A stretch of 64,000 nt of DNA from Micromonospora tulbaghiae (lineage in GTDB: Bacteria; Actinomycetota; Actinomycetes; Mycobacteriales; Micromonosporaceae): contig NZ_FMCQ01000002.1 in assembly GCF_900091605.1 (NCBI RefSeq), forward strand, positions 62,001 through 126,000, read 5' to 3'. A model generated the notes under the pieces. It ran no database searches and had not been told where the DNA came from. It saw only the letters and a program-made list of their open reading frames with translations. Positions within the stretch are counted from its first letter, which is position 1. Each line of letters begins with the position of its first letter. The position numbers were made by a program, and so were the translations under genes. Shown in pieces: positions 14,883-26,800 of the stretch.

Positions 14883-17800
14883 GTGGAACCACGCGGTGGG
14901 GCACACGATCGGCAGGCTCCGGCCGGACCCGGCGACGGACCCGGCGGACCGGCGGCGGCGCGACTGACCGAGGTCCTCGCGGCGGTGCTGCCGGACGGAC
15001 CCCCGCCGGCCTGGGGCGTCCCGCTGCGGGCGGCGGGCCTGAGCTCCGTCGCCACGGCACGGCTGGTGCTCGAACTACAGGTGGCCTTCGGCGTCGAGGT
15101 TCCGATGGAGCGCCTCAGGCCCGGCACCACCCCGGCCGACCTGCTGGAGCTCGTCACCGCCGCCGGGACCGGACCGGATGCGGCCGGCGCGCTCAGTCCG
15201 CTCACCGCCCGGCCCGCCGACCGGTGGCAGCCCTTCGACCTGACGCCGCTGCAGGAGGCGTACGTCTTCGGCAAGGACCCCGACCTGACCGACGACCCGG
15301 TCGGCTGCCACCTCTACCGCGAGTTCGTCGTGCCGGACGCCGACACCGGCCGGCTCGGCGCGGCGTGGGCGCGGGTCGTGGCCCACCACGACATGCTCCG
15401 CATGGTGGTCGAGGCGGACGGCCGGCAGCGATGTACCGAGGACGTGCCGCCGTCCGCCGTGGTGGTGCACCCGGCACAGCCCACCGCCACCGCGTACGCC
15501 GAGCGGGTCGCGGCCGTCCGTGACCGCCTCGGCGCCCTCCGGTTCGAGCCCGGCGACCGGCCGATGCACGCCGTCGAGATCACACCGGGCCCGGACGGCG
15601 TGGCCACCGTGCACGTCGCGATCGACGCGATGCTCGTCGACGGGCACGGCATGGCACTGCTGCTGGACCACTGGGGTCGCTGCTACGCCGACCCCGCGGC
15701 GGACCTGCCGGCGGCCGCGTTCACCGCTCGCGACGCGCTGCTGGCGCTCGCGGAGCAGCAGGACACCGACGCCTACCGCGCGGATCTGGAGTACTGGACC
15801 GACCGGCTGCGCGACCTGCCGCCCGGACCGCTGGCCGGCCTGCGACCGGCGCGGGAGAACCTGGCCACCCGCCGGGTGCTGACCGGTCGCGTGGGCGCCA
15901 GGCAGTGGCGGGTGCTGCGCGCCCGGGCCGACAGCCTGGGGGTCTCCGCGACGGCCCTGGTCCTGACCCTGTTCTCCGAGACACTGGCCCGGCACGCCGG
16001 TCGCACCTCGTTCTCGCTGGTGCTGACCACCAGCAGCCGGCCGCAGCTGCCCCGGGACGCCGACAAGCTGATCGGGCCGTTCACCGACACCAGCGTGTTC
16101 GTGACCGGGGCCATGACCGACCTGCCGTTCGGCGATGCGGTACGCGCCGTGCACGAGCAGCTCTGGACGGACCTGGGACACCGGACCGTCTCCGGGGTCA
16201 CGGCCCTGCGGGAGCGCCGGCGCCGCGACCGCACCGCCGCCGACGTGGCGTTGCCGGTCGTCTTCACCAGCCTGCTCGACGTGGGCCCCGCGCCGGACCC
16301 CCACGGTTTCGCCGCCGCGGTGACCCACGCCTCCAGCCGTACGTCGGGTGTCGTCCTGGACCACCAGATGTGGGAGCAGGACGGTGAGCTGCGCCTGCGG
16401 TGGGACATCGCCGCCGGCCGGTTGCCGGCCGGGCTGCCGGAGACGCTGTTCTGCGCCTTCCGCACCGCGCTGGAGGCGGTCGACGACGGGGACGACGTCG
16501 AGGTCCGGCCGCTCAACGAGCTTCAGATGGCCTACTACGTGTCCCGGGCCACCGACGGCGGCGCGCCGTGGAACGGCTGCCAGGTCTATCACCGCTTCGA
16601 TGTCGAGGACCTCGACCTCGACCGTCTGGAGGCCGCCTGGCTGCGCCTGGTGGCGGCGTACGACCCGCTGCGCAGCGTGCTCGCCCTCGACGGGCACCTG
16701 CACGTCAGCGCCCGGCCGCCACGCTGGTGGTGGATCCCGGACATCGACCTGAGCGGTGAGCCGGATCCCGAGGCGGTCCACGCGGCGATGGCGCGGGAGA
16801 TGGTACGGACGGCCTTCCCGCTCGGCCGCGCGCCGCAGTGCGAACTGCGCGTGACGCGTACCGCGCCGGGCCGGGCCTCGCTGCACCTCGCCCTCGACCT
16901 CGTGCTGCTCGACGGGCGCAGCATGCACGTGCTGTTCCGTGAGCTGCTGCGGTGCTACGCCGACCCGGACGCGTCGCCGACGCCGCCCGTACCGGCCGAG
17001 GAGTACCTCCGGGCGCAGGGGGAGCGGCAGCCGCCGGCGGGGGACGGCCACTGGCCGGCGTACTGGCAGCGGCGTTTCGCGCAGCTGCCGCCCGGTCCGG
17101 CGCTGCCGGTCGCCCCGGACGCGGCGGACCGCCGCCGCCGTCGCCTCCAGGGCCACGTCGACGGGTGGCGGTCGGTGCGGGCCTGGGCCGCCGCGCAGGG
17201 CGTGACGCCGGACGCGCTGCTCGTGGCGGCGTTGACGCGCGCGCTGGCAACGGAGTTCGAGGAGCCGTTCACCGTGCCGGTGGTGCGCTGGACCGAGGAG
17301 GCCGAGCCGTACCGGCCGGGGGAGTTCACCGCCCTGAGCTGGCTGACCGTGACGCCGGGAGACGACCGCGCCCTGATCGCGCTCGCGCGGGACGCGCAGG
17401 CGCAGATCCGGGCGGACGCGCAGGCGCCCGCGCTGAGCGGCCTGGCCGAGCTGCGCCGGATCGTGATGCGGCAGCGGAGGTCACGTCCCTTCGCGCTGCC
17501 TGTCGTCTACACGTCCGTCCTGGAACTGGCCGATCACCCGCTGCCCGGCGGCGTCACCGCCGGACCGTGGCTCACCTGCACCCCGGACGTGTCTCTGGAC
17601 AGCAACGCCGTCGACGACGGCGACCGGCTCAGCTTCTTCTGGGACGTCGTCGACGCCGACTTCGCCGAGGGGTCCGCCGACCGGCTCTTCGCCGGATACC
17701 GGCGCGGCATCGCCGAACTCGTCACGGCCGCCGCCGCGCCGGCGGCCACCGTGGACCGGGACACCGTCGTGTACGCCTGGAACGACACCTCGGTCCCGTA

Positions 17801-20800
17801 CGTCGCCGACGGTCCGGCGCACCTGCTGTTCGAGGAGCAGGCCCGTCGTCGCCCGGACGCCGTCGCGGTGCGGTCCACCACCGGCACGCTCAGCTACGGC
17901 GAGCTGAACCGGGACGCGAACGCGATCGCCTGGCGGCTGCGAGACCTCGGCGCGGGCCCCGGCACCGTGGTCGGCATCGCCCTGCGGCGTGGCCCCGGCA
18001 TGATCGCGGCCGTCCTCGGGGTGCTCAAGGCCGGTGGCATCTATCTGCCCGTCGAGCCGGGACTGCCGTCGGAGCGGGCCGGGTTCATGCTGGCCGACGC
18101 CGGTGCCGCGTTCCTGCTGACCGGGTCCGCCACCGAGGGCTGGAACCTGCCGGACCAGGTGCGGCGCGTCGACCCGGAGGCGCCCGCGGCCGGCCCGCCG
18201 GAGACACGTACGGATCCGCCACCGGTCAGCGGGCCGGACGACATCGCGTACGTCATCTACACCTCGGGCAGCACGGGCCGGCCGAAAGGGGTGGCGGTCG
18301 CGCACCGCGCGGTGCTGAACCTGCTCAACTGGGCGTACCGGACCTTCGCCTTCGACGAGCGTGATCTCGGGCTGTCGGTCACGTCCCTCGGCTTCGACCT
18401 GTCGGTCTTCGACATCCTCGGGCTGCTCGGGCGCGGCGCCGGCCTCTACGTCGCCGACGATGCCCAGCAGAAGGACCCGGAACTGCTGCTCGACGTGCTG
18501 CTCGACGAGCCGGTGACCTTCTGGAACTCCGCGCCGACCACGCTGCACCAGCTCGCGCCACTGCTGCCCGCGCGCGTCGGTGACCCCGGCGCCACCGACC
18601 TGCGGCTGGTCTTCCTCAGTGGTGACTACACCCCGCTGACCCTGCCCGACCAGGTCCGCGACGTGTTCCCGAACGCGCACCTGGTCAGTCTGGGCGGGGC
18701 CACCGAGGCCACGGTGTGGTCGAACTACTTCCGCATCGGGTTCGTCGATCCGCGCTGGCGCAGCATCCCGTACGGCCGCCCGATCGACAACTCGCGCTAC
18801 TACATCCTCGACGACGACCTGGAGCCGTGCCCGGTCGGCGTGGCGGGCGATCTCTACATCGCCGGGGACTGCCTCAGCGCCGGGTACTGGCGCCGGCCCG
18901 GGCTGACCGCGGAACGCTTCGTCGCGGACCCGTTCGCCCGTACGCCCGGTGAGCTGATGTACCGCACCGGCGACCTGGCGTCCTACTTCCCGGACGGGAC
19001 GATGTGCTTCCTCGGCCGCTCCGACCACCAGGTCAAGATCCGCGGATTCCGGGTGGAGCTGGGCGAGGTGGAGCACCGCCTGCGCTCGCACGAGACCGTC
19101 CACGACGTCGTGGTGCTCGCCCGGAGCGACGCCGCCGGGGACAACAAGCTGGTCGCCTACGTCATCCCCCGCCCGGGCCCCACGCCGGCGGTGCGTGACC
19201 TGCGCGCGTACGCCGCCGAGGCGCTGCCCGACTACATGGTGCCGAACGTCGTCGTCTTCGTCGGCGAGTTCCCGGCCACCTCGAACGGCAAGCTCGACCG
19301 GGCGGCGCTGCCGTGGCCGGTCGAGTCCGGCGTGGCTCCGGCGTCACCGGCACCCCCGGGCACCGGGATGCCCGAGGCGGCACCGGACCTGCCCGAGGCG
19401 GTTTCGGCGACGCCCGAGACGGTTTCGGGAACGGCCGAGGCGGCGCCGGAGACGGCCGGCAGGATCCGGGTGGCCGATCTCGCCGCCGAGATCGCGGCCA
19501 TGTTCGCCGAACGGCTCGGCGTCGCGCACGTCGACGTCGAGTCGGACCTGTGGGACCTGGGCGCGACGTCCTTCACCATGGTGCAGGTCTCCGGTGCCCT
19601 GCAACGCCGCCACCGGGAGCGGATCCCGGTGTCGGTCCTGCTCTCCGAACCCACCGCCACGGGCATGGCGCGGCATCTGGCGCCACGCCTCGGCGCGGCC
19701 ACCCCCGTACCTGATTCCGGGGCCGACGGGCCGGTCGCGGCCGAGGGGACGGTCGCCGCTCCGGCCACCGCGCCGGAGCCGGTCGCGGCCACCGCACCGG
19801 TCGCCCCGCCCGAGCCGGACGTCGCCGAGCGCCTGGACTTCTTCGACGCCGGCAGTCGCGCGGCGTTCAAGGCCACCCGCGCGCACCTGCGCCCGCCGGA
19901 GGCGGGCGACGTACGCCGGGCGCTGCCCGACCTGCGGCCGGCCGACGAGCACTACCGGTGGCGGCAGAGCCGTCGCGAGTTCCGGTCCGGCCCGGTGCCG
20001 CACGACGCGTTCGCCCGCCTGCTCAGCCTGTTGCGCACCGTCGAGACCGGAGAACGGACCCGGGCGCTCTACCCCTCGGCCGGCGACACGTACGCGGTCC
20101 AGGTCCACCTGGTCGTGCATCCCGGCGGCGTGGCCGGGGTCGAGCCGGGCGCCTACTACTACTACCCGGTCGAGCACGCCCTGCGCCTGATCGGACCGGC
20201 CGGCCCGGGCCGGGCCGCGCACTTCCACTACAACCGTCCGCTGGCCGACCGCGCCGCGTTCGAGATCTACCTCGTCGGCCGCCGTCCGGCCGTCGAACCG
20301 CTCTACGGCGAGGACACCGACCGGTTCCTCGCGCTGGAGGCGGGGTATCTCGGTCAGCTGCTGATGATGGCGCAGCCGGCCACCGGCATCGGCCTGTGCC
20401 CGATCGGCGGGGTCGCTCCCGACCCGGTCCGCACCGCTCTGCGGCTCGACGACGGTCACCTGTTCCTCCAGGCGTTCCTGGCCGGCCCGGTGGACATCAC
20501 ACCCACCGCCACCGCCGAGGGCGGCCGCCCGGCGTTCTGCGCGCCGCAGCCCTCGCCCGCCGTACCGGCCGGGCCGGGCCCGGAGATCGCCGTCGTCGGC
20601 GTGTCCGGACGCTATCCGGACGCCCCCGACCCGGAGCGGCTGTGGGACAACCTGGCCGCCGGCCGGGTGTCGATCGCGGCGCCGCCGGTCCACCGGGCCG
20701 GCATCGCGCACCGGCCGCGTCCGGCGGACGCGCCGCCCGTGCCCGGCGGTTTCCTTCCCGACGTGGAGGGCTTCGACAGCCTGGCCTTCCACATCTCGCC

Positions 20801-23800
20801 GGCCGAGGCCCGCACCCTCGACCCGCAGCTGCGGCAGTTGCTGGAGGTGGTGGCGGAGTGCTTCGACAACGCCGGCCACACACCGGCGGACCTGCGCCGT
20901 ACCGCGCCGCGCATCGGCGTCTTCGTCGCCCTGATGTGGCACGACCACCAGCACGTGGGCGCCGACGAACTGCGGGCGACCGGCCGCACCCGGACCTCCG
21001 CGGTCGCCTCGGACATCCCGAACCGCATCTCCCACCACTTCGGTCTCGCCGGTCCCAGCCTGGCCGTCAACACGTCCTGCTCGTCGTCGCTGACCGCCCT
21101 GCACCTGGCCGTGCAGAGCCTGCGCCGGGGCGAGTGCGACGCGGCCGTGGTCGGCGCGGCCAACCTCTTCACCCACCCGTACCACCTGGAACTACTGGCC
21201 GGTCTGGACCTGCTCACCGACGGCGGCGCCCTCGGCGCCTTCTCCGCCGAGCACGCCGGCTGGTCGCCCGGCGAAGGGGTCGGCGCGGTGCTGCTGCGGC
21301 CGCTGGCCGACGCCGGCCGGGACGGGAACACCGTGCACGGCGTCATCGAAGGCACCTGGGCGGGCCACGGCGGCCACACCGGCCGCTTCGGCGCGCCGTC
21401 CGCGGACGCGCTCGGGGACGCCATGACCGCCGTACTGGCCGACGCCGGGCGCACCGGCGCCGACATCGGGTACGTCGAGTGCGCGGCCGCCGGGGCGGCG
21501 ATGACCGACGCCGCGGAGCTGGAGGCGCTGGGCCGGGTCCTGGCCCGCGAGCCGCTGCCGGCGGCGGTGCCGGCCGGCACGATCAAGTCCGCCATCGGAC
21601 ATCTTGAGGCCGCCTCCGGGCTGTCCCAGCTCACCAAGGCGCTCCTGCAACTGCGCCACGACCGGCTCGCCGCCACCGCGGTCGCCGACCGGGTGAACCC
21701 GCTCGTGTCGTGGGACAGCCTGCCGGTGCGGCTGGTGCGGCACACCGAGGACTGGCCGGCGGGCACGCCGCGCCGCATCCTGGTCAACGCGATCGGCGCG
21801 ACCGGCTCCTCCGCGCACGCGGTGCTGCGGGCGCCCGACCCGGTCGCCGCCACGCCCCGCGCCGGCGAGGACCAGCCGGTCGTCCTGTCCGCAGCCGGCC
21901 CGGACGCGTTGCGGGAGTACGCCCGGCGCCTGCACGAGCGCCTGCTGCGGGTGACCGGCACCCCGGACGAGCCGGCGCTCGCCGACGTCGCCCTGACCCT
22001 GCTGGCCGGTCGCCGCGACCGGCCGCACCGGCTCGCCGTCCGCTGCGCCGACCTGGCCACCCTCGTCGACGCCCTCGGCGCGTTCGTCCGTGACGCGCCC
22101 CATCCCGCCCTGCGCCGGACCCCGGCGGACCCGCCCGACGCGGTGGACCGGTGGCTGAGCGGCGAGGACGTGGACCTGCACCCGCTGGTCCCGGCCGGCG
22201 CCCGGCGGGTGCCGCTGCCGTCCGCGCCGTTCGAGCGGCCCGAGCCCGCCTCCGCGCCGCCCGCGGTCACCGTGGACCACACCCGGATCGAGGACCTGCT
22301 GCGGCAGCGGTTCGCGCAGGTCAGCGGCATACCGCTGGAGCAGGTGCGGCCCACCGTGCCGCTGGAGCACTACGGCCTGACGTCGTACCTGGTCACCGAG
22401 CTCAACGCCCACCTGGAGCGGGACTTCGGCGAGACCTCGCGGACCCTGTTCTTCGAGCACCGGAATCTCGCCGGCGTGGCCGGCCATCTGGCCGCGCGCG
22501 CCGCGTCCGCCGTACCACCGGCCGTGTCCGCGGCCCCGCCGGTGCCGGAGCCGGTGGCCGCGCCGGGCTCCGACGACATCGCGATCATCGGGCTGGCCGG
22601 ACGCTATCCGCAGGCGCCCGACCTCGACCGGTTCTGGCAGGTGCTGGCCGACGGACTGGACTGCGTCGGTCCGCTGCCGGCCGAGCGCGCCCGGCCCGGG
22701 TGGCCGGTCGACCTCATGCGGGGCGGCTTCCTCGACGGCGTGGACCGGTTCGACCCGCTGCTGTTCGGCATCACGCCGCGTGACGCCGACCTGATGGACC
22801 CGCAGGAGCGGCTGTTCCTCCAGACCGCCTGGGAGACGCTGGACGACGCCGGTTACCCGCGTTCCCGGCTGCGCGCCCGGCACGGCTCGCGGGTCGGCGT
22901 GTTCGTCGGTGTCATGCACAACGAGTACCCGTTCTTCGGCGTCGAGCAGAGCCTGGCGGGCCCGCCGGTCGACGCGGGCTCGACCGTCGCGGGCATCGCC
23001 AACCGCGTGTCGTACGCCTTCGACCTGCACGGCCCGAGCCTCGCCGTCGACACCATGTGCTCCTCGTCGCTGACCGCTGTGCACCTGGCCGTGCAGAGCC
23101 TGCGAGCCGGCGAGTGCGAGGTGGCACTGGCCGGCGGCGTCAACCTCTCGCTGCACCCGAACAAGTTCCGCCAGCAGCGACGGATGGGCATGACCTCCGG
23201 CGACCACCGCTGCCGCGCCTTCGGAGCCGGCGGTGACGGGTTCACACCGGGGGAGGGCGTCGGCGCGGTGCTGCTCAAACCGCTGCGCCGGGCCGTCGCG
23301 GACGGTGACCGGATCCACGCCGTCATCCGGGCGACCGCTGTCAACCACGGCGGTCGCAGCAACGGCTACCTGGTGCCGGACCCCGTCGCCCAGGGCGACC
23401 TGATCCGGGCGGCGCTGGACCGGGCGGGCGTCGACCCCGCGACGATCGGTTACGTCGAGGCACACGGCACCGGCACCGCTCTGGGCGACCCGATCGAGAT
23501 CGCCGGGCTCAGCCGCGCGTACGGGGACCTCCCCGCCGGTTCGGTCCCGATCGGCTCGGTGAAGTCCACGATCGGTCATCTCGAGGCGGCGGCGGGCATC
23601 GCCGGCCTGACGAAGGTCGTGCTCCAGATGCGGCACGGCCGGATCGCGCCGTCGCTGCACGCCGCCGAGCTGAACCCGGGCATCGACTGGGACCACGTCC
23701 CGTTCGCCGTGCAGCGGACGGCTGCCGACTGGCCGGACGGCCGTACCGACCGCGCCGGCCGGCCGGCGCCGCGCCGCGCGGGGATCAGCGCGTTCGGCGC

Positions 23801-26800
23801 CGGCGGGAGCAACGCCCACGTCGTCGTCGAGGCGTACGACGACGTGCCCGCCGCCGCCCCCGACGCGGCCGGCCCCCAGCTCGTGGTGCTGTCCGCCCGC
23901 GACGAGGAACGGCTGCGGGCGGTGGCCGACCGCCTGGTGCGGTTCCTGCGCGCCGCGGACCCGGCGCCGGCCGACGGCGTGCTGCTGCGCGAGCTGGCCG
24001 GCATCGCCGCCGGGCGCCTGCCGGACGGCGCGCCGGACGCCGCCGACCCGAGCCGGCTGGCCCGGTGGCTGCTGGCACGCGCGACGGCCGGCGACGCCGC
24101 GAGTCCCGGACGGCTGGCCGACATCGCCTACACGCTCCAGGTGGGTCGCGAGCCGCTGCGCGAGCGTCTCGCCGTGATCGCCGCCGACGTCGCCGGCCTC
24201 GCCGCGCAGCTGGAACGCTTCCTCGCCGGTGACGCGACGGGCGTGCTGCGGGGCCGGGCTCCGGCCGGAGCGGCACCGCTGCGCGTCGGGCCCGACCCGG
24301 CGGAGGTGCCGCTGCCGACGCTGGCACAGCAGTGGGTACGCGGAGCGGACGTCGACTGGGCCCGGCTGCACCCGTCCGGGCGGCGCCTGGTCGCGTTGCC
24401 CTCGTACCCGTTCGCGACCGTCCGGTGCTGGCTTCCGGAGGCCGCCGCCACGCCCGCCGTCCCGCCCCGCGCCGCGCCCGCGGTGCCGCTGTACGGCCGG
24501 ACCTGGCAGCCCGTCGCCGCGCCGCCCGCGGAGGATCCGGATGCCGGCACCGTGATCTGCCTGCACCGGGCCCCGTCCGCCCGCCTCGCCGCGGAGCTGG
24601 CCGGCCTGCTCGGCCGGGACCGGACGGTCCTGGTGGCCGTCGGCGGGCCCGGCGGCGACACCGGCGACGCTATTCCGGGGACCGTCCACGACATCCTCGA
24701 CCGGCGGCCGGACGTGCGCGGATGGATCGACCTGTGCGACGTGGACGACGGCCCGGACGACGACGGGTGGGCAGGCCGCCTGGCGATGGTGCAGCACCTC
24801 GTCGACAGCAGGCCCGGCGTGGACCTGCGGATCGTGCACGTCACCCGAGGGCTCCAGGACCTGCCCGGCGCCGAACCCCGGCGGGCCGGCGCCCGCCTGA
24901 CCGGCTTCGTGCGGGTGCTCGGCGCCGAGTACCCCACGGCGTCCGCCTCCGCCGTCGACCTGGACGGCACCGGTCACGAGGCGGCGGCCCAGATCGTCGC
25001 CGAGTGGGCCGCGGCGGACGCGTCCACGGAGGTCGCGTACCGGGCGGGGGTCCGGTACGTCCCGGGCGTCCTCCGGCTGGAGCCGGCCGCGTCCCCGCCG
25101 CGCCTCGACCCGGACCGGGTGTACGTGGTCACCGGGGGAACCCGGGGCCTGGGTGCCGCGGCGGCCCGGCGGCTCGTCCGGCTGGGCGCGCGCAACCTCG
25201 TCGTGACCGGGCGGCGTACCCTTCCACCCAGGGAGCGGTGGGACCACCCGGCCGACGCGGCGACCGGCGAGGCGGTGGCGCACCTGCGCGAGCTGGAACG
25301 CTCCGGGGCCCGGGTGGCGGTCTTCTCCGGCTCGCTCGCCGAGCGGACCCGGCTCGCCGCCTTCCTCGACGAGGTACGGGCGACTCTCGGACCGATCGGC
25401 GGCGTCGTGCACTGCGCGGGCACCAGCTCACGCGGCGCCGTGTCGCTCGGCCGTCGTGACCTCGCGGACATCCGGGCGGTCGCCGAACCCAAGGTGGACG
25501 GCCTGGAGGTGCTGGCCGAGCTGTGCGCCGCCGACGAGCCGTCGTTCTTCGTGCTCTTCTCGTCCGTGTCGGCGAGCGTGCCCGCCCTGGGCGCCGGAAT
25601 GGCCGACTACGCCGCCGCGAACGCCTTCCTCGACCTCTACGCCGGATATCAGGTCCGGTCCGGCCGCCCGTGGTTCCGGTCCGTCGACTGGCCGGCCTGG
25701 ACCGGCAGCGCGTCCGGCCCCGCCGCGGCGCGGGCCTGCGAGCGGGCCGGGCTGCACGCGCTCAGCGAGGAGGACGGGCTGGCGGTGCTGGAACAGGTCC
25801 TCGCCCTGCCGCCGGCCACGGTGCTGCTGCCCTGGCGGGGCCGCGTACCCGGCTTCGACCCGCTCGACCTGATCGGCGCCCGTACCGTCGCCGGGTCACC
25901 GGCCGCGGCGCCCCCGGCGACCGCGCCGCCGGCTTCCGGCACGGCGGTTCCCGGTACGGCGGAGGCGTCACCCGTGCCGCAGTGGCTCACCGGCCTGTTC
26001 TGCGCGGTGCTGGGCACGGCGCCGTCCGACCTGGATCCCGCCACGCCCTTCGACGAGCTGGGCGTCGAGTCGATCATGCTCGGGGAACTGCTGGAGCGGC
26101 TGGAGGACCGACTGGCCCGCCGCCTGGAGCCGAGCACCCTGCTCGACCACGACACGCTGGAACGGCTGGCCGCGTACCTCGCCACCCTGACCCCCGCCGC
26201 GCCGGCCGCCGTCGCCACCGGCCCGGCCGTCGCGGTGCCGAGCGCCGCGCCCGCCCCGGCGGACCGCCGGATAGCCGTCGTCGGGATGGCCTGCCGGTTC
26301 CCGGGGGCGCCGGACACCGCCACCTTCTGGGACAACCTGGTGGCCGGCCGATGCGCGGTCGACGAGGTGCCGCCGGCGCGCTGGGACGTGACGTCGCTGT
26401 ACCGGCCCACGCCGGCGCCCGGGCACAGCATCAGCCGGTGGGGCGGCTTCCTCGACGGCATCGAGGACTTCGACCCGGACCACTTCGGCATGACCGCCGA
26501 CGAGGCCCGCCACCTCGACCCGGCCATCCGGCTGTTCATGGAGGGCACCGTGGCGTGTCTGCGGGACGCCGGCTATCCGGAGGCCGAGTTGCAGGGCCGC
26601 GACGTGGGCGTCTTCGTCGGCGCCCGGATGTCCGGCTACCGGCGGCGGTACGGCAGCGGCGGCGGCCTCGGCGGCGACCAGAACTTCATCGCCGCGCGGG
26701 TGGCCCACCAGTTCGACCTGCGCGGTCCCAACCTCGTGGTCGACAGTGCCTGCTCCTCGGCGCTGGTCGGGGTGCACCTGGCCGTGCAGAGCCTCCTGTC

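Noticed and set aside
21192-25412. Long open reading frames on the minus strand and in other frames opposite the synthase genes (for example 1406 codons at 21192-25412)
   Set aside because: They are shadows produced by very high third-position GC; their translations are rich in Arg, Gly, Pro, Val and show no domain motifs, whereas the plus strand contains continuous, recognisable PKS domains.
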